A DNA stretch of 5,022 nt from positions 1 to 5,022 of the forward strand of contig CAAEIL010000012.1 of NCBI GenBank assembly GCA_900755985.1. The letters are read 5' to 3'. The notes beneath the pieces are model-generated. The model saw only the letters and a program-made list of their open reading frames with translations, searched no databases and was not told the DNA's origin. How positions within the stretch are numbered: the stretch's first letter is position 1; each line of letters starts with the position of its first letter. Made by a program: the position numbers and the translations under genes. The DNA is from Bacteroidales bacterium. Lineage in GTDB: Bacteria > Bacteroidota > Bacteroidia > Bacteroidales > Muribaculaceae. Positions 1 through 5,022 of this stretch are shown piece after piece.

Positions 1-555
1 GTTAAGGGGTATGATGGCGGTGGGCCGGCGCACGGTGTATGCGCTCATGGTCTGGTCGGAGATAAAGCCGTAGCCTTCGATGATGTGGGGCTGGCGCACG
101 ATGTGCACGAACGAGTCGCTGTAGACCTCGGCCGAGCGCTGGTCCCAGAACAGCTGCTGGGTCAGGAAGGTGTCGCGCTTGACGTTGACCATGACGATGT
201 GGCCGTCGAGTCGCCACAGGCGCTTGTCCGAGTAGTATGTTGCCGAGTCGCAGACCAGCGTGGCTGCGGGTCTCATGGCCAGGTCGTAGTTTTCGAGCTG
301 GAGGCCGTCGGGAAATACCCACATGGGGTGTACCGAGTCGTCGTAGATGTCCCAGCGGCGTGTCGTTATGTGGTAGCGGATGAAGCCCGAGTCGGAGATG
401 AGCGTGGACACGTCGGTGGTGGTCATCGTGGGCGTCTTGCGCGCGTCGGTGAGGTTGGGCACGTAGCTGCGGTGTTCTTCGCCGCACGAACTCAGCAGCA
501 CGGCGCCGACAAAGGACGCCGCCATAAGACGTGTTGCAAGTGTCAGTGGCTTCAC
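1..555 (-). CDS. lptC: LPS export protein LptC, predicted lipoprotein (C-terminus cut by window edge)
   Basis: LptC is the periplasmic piece of the Lpt machine that carries lipopolysaccharide from the inner-membrane LptBFG transporter towards LptA and the outer membrane. The reading frame from 555 gives 185 codons, open at the left edge. Residues 1-24 form a lipoprotein signal: K2 and R9, a hydrophobic stretch, then lipobox LSSC with C24 as the lipidated residue. The rest resembles Bacteroidales LptC: TTDVSTLISDSG (46-57), RRWDIYDD (66-73), W79-FPDGL, YYSDKRLWRLDGH (107-119), QQLFWDQR (133-140), YSDSFVHI (145-152) and IEGYGF (159-164). I chose the GTG at 555 because it gives a complete signal peptide; the in-frame ATG at residue 11 would remove both positive charges. 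It lies 61 nt downstream of the porin-like gene, probably in the same transcript. The frame was found by reading the reverse complement by hand. The family is clear; the exact start is less so. Confidence 0.9.
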   Translation of the reverse strand, partial: MKPLTLATRLMAASFVGAVLLSSCGEEHRSYVPNLTDARKTPTMTTTDVSTLISDSGFIRYHITTRRWDIYDDSVHPMWVFPDGLQLENYDLAMRPAATLVCDSATYYSDKRLWRLDGHIVMVNVKRDTFLTQQLFWDQRSAEVYSDSFVHIVRQPHIIEGYGFISDQTMSAYTVRRPTAIIPLN

Positions 556-616
556 AGGCGGGGGGGTGTTGGTATCGGTGATATGCGTACGCCCGGCCGG
601 GGCGTGCGTGCGGGCA

Positions 617-1873
617 TCAGTAGATGCGGCTCTTCTGGAACCACATTTCGTTGAAGTTGATGCCTATGGTGATGTTGAAATAGTCTTCTTTGATGAGGGC
701 GACGGGCGAGCAGCGGCGGTGTTTCCACTCCAGGCCCAGGTTGACGACGCTCTTGAATCCGGGGACGGGGAATCCGAAGCCGCCGGTGATTCCGTACTCG
801 CGGAGGTTGTTGCCGCGAATCATCAGATAGTCGTGGTTGTAGTACGAGCCCAGACGGTACCGGATGCGTTTGAAGTAGCCGCCTCGGGCGTCGGGGGTGT
901 ACTGCAGGCCGAGGCCCACGCGCCAGCGGTCGGCGAATTCGGTGCTCTCGAAGTTTTCGATAGATGCGAATTTGGCTTTTTTCCATGGCTGGTATGTGAA
1001 GTCGGCTTCGGCGATGAGCTTTTTGTTCCACTGGTAGCTGATGCCGGCGCCCCAGGTCGCGGGCGGGGAGTACAGGCCCTTGAGCGAGGTGTAACCCACG
1101 GTGTCGGCTTTTCCGGTGTTGCCGTAGTCGCCGGTGTCGTAGTAAACGCCGTAGGTGTGACCGTGGAGGTCTTTGCCCGGCGAGAAGGTCACGCCAAGGG
1201 TGACGCGGTGGCGGCGTCCTATGTCAAAGCCGTACCGCATACCGAAGTCAGCGTGCCAGTCGCGGACTACCATGTTGCGCTGGAACATTGTCGACGAGCC
1301 GGTTGTCGAGGCCGTGTACAGGTCGTTGGTGGTGGTGCCGAAGAGGTAAGCGAAGTTGAAGCCCAGCGAGAAACCCTTGAAGGGGCGTCCGGCAAAGCCG
1401 ATGTAGGCCTGGTTGAGCGAGCCCGAGCCGGTGCGCGAGGTGGCGCCGTTGTCAATTTCGCCGCCGAACGAGTATCCGGTCGAGGCGTAGGGGAGAATAC
1501 CCAGCGAGGCGCCCATGTATTTGCCGACAGGCACCTGCATGGTGATGTAGTCGAGGCCGCCGCCGAAGGTGTGCTCGCGGTTGCCGTTCTCGGTCGACCA
1601 CAGGCAGCTGAGGTCGATGCCCATGTCAAAAAGGAATGTCATCGAGTCGATGGCGGCGTATGACGCGGGGTTCATGACGTTGATCTGACGTCCCGACTGC
1701 ATGGCGTAGCCTACCGAGCCCATGGCTCGCTGCGCCGAGGTGGCATTGTCGCTGAGCCTGCCGTATCCGTAACGCGAATAGGGGGGCAGCGTCTGATTCT
1801 GGGCGACAGCCGCCGACAGGGTGAGGGTGGCGGCGATGGCCGCGAGGATGGTTCTGAGAGGGTTATGTTTCAT
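617..1873 (-). CDS. FadL/PorV-like outer-membrane beta-barrel protein, function unknown
   Basis: A 418-residue predicted outer-membrane protein. Residues 1-24 look like a Sec signal peptide (K2, H3, R7, an Ala/Leu-rich core, cleavage likely after AVA-24). The mature N-terminus carries YSRYGYGRL (32-40) and an NPASY segment (68-72); an NPA motif near the N-terminus is typical of the FadL/OmpP1 and PorV-type barrels. From about residue 100 to the end the chain alternates aromatic/hydrophobic and polar residues with many Gly-turns, as expected for beta strands. The last strand, NITIGINF followed by NEMWFQK, resembles the ending of many Bacteroidota barrel proteins. A barrel of this sort sits in this operon in related Bacteroidales, as far as I recall, but its substrate is unknown, and FadL-type fatty acid transport should not be assumed. 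Its ATG overlaps the end of coaX by 11 nt, which suggests translational coupling. Gene and class are secure; the specific function is not. Confidence 0.9.
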   Translation of the reverse strand: MKHNPLRTILAAIAATLTLSAAVAQNQTLPPYSRYGYGRLSDNATSAQRAMGSVGYAMQSGRQINVMNPASYAAIDSMTFLFDMGIDLSCLWSTENGNREHTFGGGLDYITMQVPVGKYMGASLGILPYASTGYSFGGEIDNGATSRTGSGSLNQAYIGFAGRPFKGFSLGFNFAYLFGTTTNDLYTASTTGSSTMFQRNMVVRDWHADFGMRYGFDIGRRHRVTLGVTFSPGKDLHGHTYGVYYDTGDYGNTGKADTVGYTSLKGLYSPPATWGAGISYQWNKKLIAEADFTYQPWKKAKFASIENFESTEFADRWRVGLGLQYTPDARGGYFKRIRYRLGSYYNHDYLMIRGNNLREYGITGGFGFPVPGFKSVVNLGLEWKHRRCSPVALIKEDYFNITIGINFNEMWFQKSRIY

Positions 1874-2705
1874 TTATCGTAACTTTGGCCCCGGAGAGAC
1901 GGGGGCTTGATTGGTTTTCGTTGACAGTGTCGGCGTCGAGCCAGCTGCGGAGTATGTGTCTGAGTCCGAGGCAGACGAGGTCGGGGACAGTGCGGGCGTC
2001 GAAACTCAGTCGCGCGCTCACCAGCTGGGCTGCGCCGCCGGTGAGAATGACGCCGGCCCCGGGACCGAGGCGCCGGCGGTAATATTCGATTTCGGCGACC
2101 ACGCCGTCGACGGCACCGGCACGCAGAGCCATTGCGGTGTCGCGACCCCAGTCCTCGACGGGTCCTGTCGAGTCGACAAGGGGCAGACGGTCGGTGTAGC
2201 GGTTGAGGGCGCGCAGGCGCATGTTGATGCCCGGAGCGATGTTGCCGCCGACAAAGACGCCGTTGTCCACAAGGTCGTAAGTGACAGCGGTGCCCACATC
2301 GACGACAAGGACCTTGCCGCCGGCGACAATCTGCCAGGCGCCGACAGCGGCGGCCAGACGGTCGGCGCCCAGGGTCTGAGGCGTCGCGTAACCCACGCGC
2401 AGCGGAGTGCGTGTTGTCGCCGGGTCCAGGACAAGCAGACGCCGGCAGCGCTTTTCGAGCAGACGGCGCAGACGGCCGTCATCGTCGCCCCCGGCCACCG
2501 AACACAGGCAGCAGGCCGCCACCGTATGTCCGTCGAGAAACTTGTCGAGGGCCCGCGCATCGAGAGACTTCATGGCCGCAGCCGCAAGAGGCTGCCGGTC
2601 AGCGGACGTATCTGCGGTCGATGCCGATCGGCTGTCGCCGGCGGCCCACATGGCCAGCTTGGTGCGCGTATTGCCGTGGTCTATAGTGAGATTTACATCA
2701 GTCAT
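1863..2705 (-). CDS. coaX: Type III pantothenate kinase CoaX
   Basis: CoaX phosphorylates pantothenate with ATP, the first step of coenzyme A synthesis, in the cytoplasm. It is an ASKHA-fold enzyme unrelated to CoaA. The 280-residue product shows the family marks in order: the N-terminal phosphate loop DHGNTRTK (9-16) with the acidic D9, the motif LGADRLAA (112-119), the second nucleotide motif VVDVGTAVTYDLV (134-146), GGNIAPGINMRLRAL (153-167) and LTGGAA (221-226). I start at the ATG at 2705 because families of this type begin only a few residues before the DxGNT motif. The frame stays open to a TTG at 2765, but that codon lies inside the likely -7 promoter box. Residues 257-280 form a polar tail past the point where Bacteroidales CoaX proteins usually end (from memory about 240-260 residues). 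That tail overlaps the start of the next gene. First gene of the minus-strand operon. Confidence 0.95.
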   Translation of the reverse strand: MTDVNLTIDHGNTRTKLAMWAAGDSRSASTADTSADRQPLAAAAMKSLDARALDKFLDGHTVAACCLCSVAGGDDDGRLRRLLEKRCRRLLVLDPATTRTPLRVGYATPQTLGADRLAAAVGAWQIVAGGKVLVVDVGTAVTYDLVDNGVFVGGNIAPGINMRLRALNRYTDRLPLVDSTGPVEDWGRDTAMALRAGAVDGVVAEIEYYRRRLGPGAGVILTGGAAQLVSARLSFDARTVPDLVCLGLRHILRSWLDADTVNENQSSPRLSGAKVTINET

Positions 2706-2762
2706 AACATGGATAACACACCCGAGGCAGGCCGGATGACCCGCTTGGGCGCAATGACGGCG

Positions 2763-2770
2763 CAAATTTA
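2763..2770 (-). promoter_or_regulatory. Probable -7 promoter element of the coaX operon
   Basis: Read on the minus strand this is TAAATTTG, a full match to the Bacteroidota -7 consensus TAnnTTTG. An A/T-only tract lies directly upstream (2771-2790). No TTG or TTTG box is present 19-21 nt upstream, so the -33 element is absent or degenerate. Transcription would start near 2756, giving a leader of about 50 nt before the coaX ATG. Assigned from consensus only. Confidence 0.55.
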
Positions 2771-2985
2771 CTCTTTTTTTATATTATATAGGCCATCCGG
2801 CACAGCTTTTTACTTAAAATAAGCAAAAAATGGACTCGGTGTGCGCTTGAGTGCAAGGTTGGCCGGCGGTCGGACACATATCGGCGCAGGGGCAGCGGGC
2901 GCGTGCCGGAGGCCTAAAAGCGAGCCGGTGCGCCCGCCCGGCGCCCGGTTGGCGCGCAGTATTAAAGAAATTTTGCGCTAATTGG

Positions 2986-3015
2986 TTGCAGGGCGGCGAA
3001 AATATGCTAACTTTG
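2986..3015 (+). promoter_or_regulatory. Promoter of the succinate dehydrogenase/fumarate reductase operon
   Basis: TTG (2986-2988) and TAACTTTG (3008-3015) are separated by 19 nt, a good match to the Bacteroidota housekeeping promoter (TTG/TTTG about 19-21 nt before TAnnTTTG). Transcription would begin near 3020-3023, leaving a leader of roughly 140 nt before the sdhC ATG at 3166. No operator for a known regulator is recognisable. Confidence 0.7.
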
Positions 3016-3041
3016 CAAAAAATTACCTGCTTTTGGGTATT

Positions 3042-3057
3042 GACGCCTGCCGGCGTC
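3042..3057 (+). promoter_or_regulatory. Stem-loop in the sdhC leader
   Basis: GACGCC (3042-3047) pairs perfectly with GGCGTC (3052-3057) across a four-base loop TGCC, and a further U-G pair is possible at the base. It starts about 20 nt after the predicted transcription start. No run of T follows, so it does not look like an intrinsic terminator. It may protect the 5' end of the mRNA or have no role. Confidence 0.4.
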
Positions 3058-3067
3058 GCGGCCCGAA

Positions 3068-3098
3068 GGCGGCGTTTGTCCCGCCATGCCTGAGGCGG
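3068..3098 (+). promoter_or_regulatory. Alternative hairpins in the sdhC leader
   Basis: CCGCC (3081-3085) can pair either with GGCGG at 3068-3072 (8-nt loop) or with GGCGG at 3094-3098 (8-nt loop), so the two stems exclude each other. After this the leader becomes A/T-rich and apparently unstructured up to the start codon, with no Shine-Dalgarno sequence, as is usual in this phylum. The arrangement is visible; a switching role is only a possibility, since five-base GC stems occur easily by chance. Confidence 0.3.
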
Positions 3099-3165
3099 CT
3101 TATCTATTGCTACAAACAAAACAAATTAACAATCAATTAATAACAAACCCTAACTCATCTTCACT

Positions 3166-4359
3166 ATGTGGTTAATAAACTCTTCAGTAGGACGTAAGTT
3201 CGTGATGGCTATCACGGGTGTATGTCTCGTCCTGTTTGTGACCTTTCACGTGCTGATGAACGCCGTGGCACTGTGCTGGCCCGCCGCCTATAACTCGGTC
3301 TGCGAGTTTCTGGGCGCCAACTGGTATGCGCTGATAGCCTCGATGGGCCTTGCCCTGCTGTTCATCATCCACATTATTTACGCCGTATGGCTGACCTTCC
3401 AGAACCGCGCCGCCCGCGGTACTGACCGCTATGCCGTCAACGCCATCCAGCCTCAGGTCGAATGGTCGTCGAAGAACATGCTTGTACTCGGTATCGTCAT
3501 CCTCGCCTTCCTTGTCGTGCACCTGGTCAACTTCTGGTACAAAATGCAGTATCAGGAGCTCATGCACCACGAGCTCAGCGTACTTCCGCAGCTCGACGGC
3601 GTCGCCGTACAGCCGGCCCTGGGCACGCTCTTCCTGCAGATGGCCTTCAGCACCGTCTGGGTTCCCATTGTCTACATCATCGGCTTCATCGCCCTGTGGT
3701 TCCACCTCAACCACGGTTTCTGGTCGATGTTCCAGACCATAGGCTGGAACAACGCCACATGGCTTCCCCGCCTCAAATGCATAGCCAAATGGTGGACATC
3801 GATTGTTGTCGCCCTGTTTGTGGCCCAGGCTATCGTATTCACCGTCCAGGCTCATAAAAACTACTACCTGACCGCCCCCGAACTTCAGGAGCAGTACGCC
3901 GAAAGCTGGTACGCCCAGGCAGAAAAAGCCTTTGGCGACTTCCAGGGCAAAATCGAGCAGGCTTTTGCCAAATACAAAAACCTCGACCCCTCCAAGATGT
4001 CCATGCAGGAGCAGATGAAAGCTCAGGAAGAAATGCAGAAGATTCAGGAAACTCTCGTCACCGGTCCCGACGCCAAGAAATTTGTCGAGACCATGAACGC
4101 CATCGAAGCCGGTCTTGCCAAACAGTGTCCCGACGTCAACACTCAGGAAAACCAGCAGTACATGCAGGCTAACCAGATGAAGATGCAGATCGAGAGCATG
4201 ATGAAACAGTACGAGACACCGCTGTCGGCAATCCAGGCCGCCACCCCCGGCGCCCAGCCCCGGCAGCAGGAAATCTCGGAAGAAGACATGCAGCGAGCCA
4301 TCGAAGCCGCACAGCAGCAGGCTCAGACCGAACAGAACCAAGAACCCAACAACCAATAA
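3166..4359 (+). CDS. sdhC/frdC: Succinate dehydrogenase/fumarate reductase di-heme cytochrome b subunit with a long C-terminal extension
   Basis: Membrane anchor of the succinate:menaquinone oxidoreductase / fumarate reductase; it binds two b hemes and exchanges electrons with menaquinone. Residues 1-229 match the Bacteroidales family from the first residues (MWLINSSVGRK). Five membrane helices lie near 11-36, 53-77, 103-125, 155-181 and 209-229. Four heme-ligand histidines fit the B. subtilis/Wolinella pattern: H28 (TFHVLMN), H69 (IIHIIYA), H119 (VVHLVNF) and H180 (WFHLNHGFW). Most relatives end soon after helix five (about 220-230 residues from memory). This one continues for about 167 residues, to 397. 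The extra part has about 18% Gln (30 residues), many Glu and Lys, 11 Met, one Trp and one Cys. It is probably helical or coiled-coil (about 236-300 and 325-350) with a Gln-rich end. The frame is continuous with normal-looking codons. The gene lies 12 nt before the flavoprotein gene. Confidence 0.95.
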   Translation: MWLINSSVGRKFVMAITGVCLVLFVTFHVLMNAVALCWPAAYNSVCEFLGANWYALIASMGLALLFIIHIIYAVWLTFQNRAARGTDRYAVNAIQPQVEWSSKNMLVLGIVILAFLVVHLVNFWYKMQYQELMHHELSVLPQLDGVAVQPALGTLFLQMAFSTVWVPIVYIIGFIALWFHLNHGFWSMFQTIGWNNATWLPRLKCIAKWWTSIVVALFVAQAIVFTVQAHKNYYLTAPELQEQYAESWYAQAEKAFGDFQGKIEQAFAKYKNLDPSKMSMQEQMKAQEEMQKIQETLVTGPDAKKFVETMNAIEAGLAKQCPDVNTQENQQYMQANQMKMQIESMMKQYETPLSAIQAATPGAQPRQQEISEEDMQRAIEAAQQQAQTEQNQEPNNQ

Positions 4360-4371
4360 AAACTCAGAGAT

Positions 4372-5022
4372 ATGGCAGATCTTAAAAATCTCGAGGGTAT
4401 GATAGACTCAACCCCCATCATGAAGGACTTCGCCGATATAGAGTCGTCGAAACTCCCTGAGTACCAAATAGACTCAAAGATACCCGAAGGTCCCGTCGCT
4501 GAGAAATGGACCAACTATAAAGCTCACCAGAAACTCGTCAACCCGGCCAACAAGCGCCACCTCGACATCATCGTTGTCGGCACGGGCCTCGCCGGCGCTT
4601 CGGCAGCCTCGTCGCTGGGCGAGATGGGCTTCAACGTCCTCAACTTCTGCATCCAGGATTCGCCCCGCCGCGCACACTCCATCGCAGCCCAGGGCGGTAT
4701 CAACGCAGCCAAGAACTATCAGAACGACGGCGACTCGGTTTACCGTCTGTTCTACGACACCGTCAAGGGCGGCGACTTCCGCTCGCGCGAAGCCAACGTC
4801 TACCGTCTGGCCGAAGTGTCCAACAACATCATAGACCAGTGCGTAGCCCAGGGCGTACCCTTTGCTCGCGAATACGGCGGCCTGCTTGCCAACCGCTCGT
4901 TCGGCGGCGCCCAGGTATCGCGTACCTTCTACGCCAAAGGCCAGACCGGCCAGCAGCTGCTGCTCGGCGCCTACGCCTCGCTCAACCGTCAGATAAACAA
5001 AGGCACCGTCAAGAGCTACAAC
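4372..5022 (+). CDS. sdhA/frdA: Succinate dehydrogenase/fumarate reductase flavoprotein subunit (N-terminal part, cut by window edge)
   Basis: Catalytic subunit that interconverts succinate and fumarate on a covalently bound FAD, on the cytoplasmic face of the complex. The first 217 codons are present and the frame runs open off the right edge. Visible marks are the FAD dinucleotide-binding loop VVGTGLAGASAA (68-79), RRAHSIAAQGGINAAK (99-114) with H102 as the expected covalent flavin ligand, NYQNDGDSVYRLFYDT (115-130), and FAREYGGLL followed by SFGGAQVSRTFYAKGQTGQQ (164-195), all strongly conserved in this family. The catalytic Arg region lies beyond the window. The start at 4372 is the first ATG after the sdhC stop, preceded by AGAGA. 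In-frame ATGs at codons 10 and 17 are alternatives. The usual Bacteroidales N-terminus begins close to IDSKIPEG (33-40), so this protein has about 30 additional residues whichever of the early ATGs is close to correct. Confidence 0.96.
   Translation, partial: MADLKNLEGMIDSTPIMKDFADIESSKLPEYQIDSKIPEGPVAEKWTNYKAHQKLVNPANKRHLDIIVVGTGLAGASAASSLGEMGFNVLNFCIQDSPRRAHSIAAQGGINAAKNYQNDGDSVYRLFYDTVKGGDFRSREANVYRLAEVSNNIIDQCVAQGVPFAREYGGLLANRSFGGAQVSRTFYAKGQTGQQLLLGAYASLNRQINKGTVKSYN

Larger units (their letters stand above)
2706..3165. other. Divergent intergenic region between the coaX and sdh/frd operons
   Basis: These 460 nt contain no convincing gene. Open frames exist on both strands (for example 2851-3093 plus and 2814-3119 minus), but their products are Arg/Ala/Pro-rich or low-quality and match no family I know. 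From left to right it holds the coaX leader, the coaX -7 box (2763-2770), an AT-rich tract (2771-2830), a GC-rich stretch (about 2850-2960) with a small perfect stem-loop GCGCC-CGGTT-GGCGC (2941-2955), the plus-strand promoter (2986-3015) and the sdhC leader. The GC-rich stretch between the two promoters is unexplained; it could be a regulator-binding region or an unrecognised RNA. Confidence 0.7.

Noticed and set aside
2..487. 161-codon minus-strand frame at the left edge
   Set aside because: The Arg/His/Pro-rich product is an out-of-frame reading of lptC, whose correct frame gives a lipoprotein signal and family motifs.
566..1663. 365-codon frame antisense to the outer-membrane protein gene
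   Set aside because: The product is Val/Ala/Gly-rich with no recognisable motif, and the opposite strand encodes a protein with a signal peptide and beta-barrel character.
2706..2765. Extended CoaX N-terminus from a TTG at 2765
   Set aside because: The TTG lies within the probable -7 box, the added residues look unconserved, and the ATG at 2705 puts the DxGNT motif at its usual distance.
1911..2822. 303-codon plus-strand frame antisense to coaX
   Set aside because: It has no family signature and runs through the coaX promoter; coaX motifs are unmistakable on the other strand.
2941..2985. Stem-loop 2941-2955 followed by A/T-rich DNA as an intrinsic terminator
   Set aside because: The stem is only 5 bp, no T-run follows directly on either strand, and no gene ends there.
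2814..3119. 101-codon minus-strand frame in the intergenic region
   Set aside because: It has no signature and crosses the sdh promoter; its composition looks random.
3184..4356. Long open frame (390 codons) antisense to sdhC
   Set aside because: It mirrors the sdhC frame almost end to end. The sense protein has clear membrane helices and heme ligands, while the antisense product resembles nothing known. It arises from codon choice in GC-rich DNA.

Overview
The window (about 5 kb, GC-rich coding DNA with AT-rich spacers) looks like the chromosome of an anaerobic Bacteroidota, most likely order Bacteroidales. Three things point there: promoters of the TTG / TAnnTTTG type, start codons without a clear Shine-Dalgarno sequence, and protein sequences closely resembling gut Bacteroidales proteins as I remember them. 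A Muribaculaceae-like genome would fit the GC content, but that is a guess. I see no mobile element, CRISPR array, tRNA or rRNA.

Left half, minus strand: coaX (type III pantothenate kinase, 2705 to 1863), then a FadL/PorV-like outer-membrane beta-barrel protein (1873 to 617, sharing 11 nt with coaX), then lptC (GTG start at 555, running off the left edge a little short of its usual end). Order and spacing suggest one operon, read from a -7 box at 2770-2763. It joins coenzyme A synthesis with outer-membrane and LPS-export functions.

Middle, 2706-3165: a divergent intergenic region of 460 nt. It holds the coaX -7 box, a GC-rich stretch of unknown role, a good promoter for the plus-strand operon (2986-3015), and a leader of about 140 nt with two small GC-rich stem-loop regions followed by an A-rich unstructured segment.

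Right half, plus strand: the start of the succinate dehydrogenase / fumarate reductase operon. The di-heme cytochrome b subunit (3166-4359) is followed 12 nt later by the flavoprotein subunit (4372 to the right edge, partial); the iron-sulfur subunit would be expected next. Together these form the membrane complex that passes electrons between menaquinone and fumarate/succinate, central to succinate- and propionate-forming fermentation in this group.

Most unusual point: the cytochrome b subunit carries about 167 extra residues after its fifth membrane helix. They are rich in Gln, Glu, Lys and Met and probably helical. By known family topology they should lie in the periplasm, opposite the catalytic subunits. 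The flavoprotein also has about 30 more N-terminal residues than the versions I recall.
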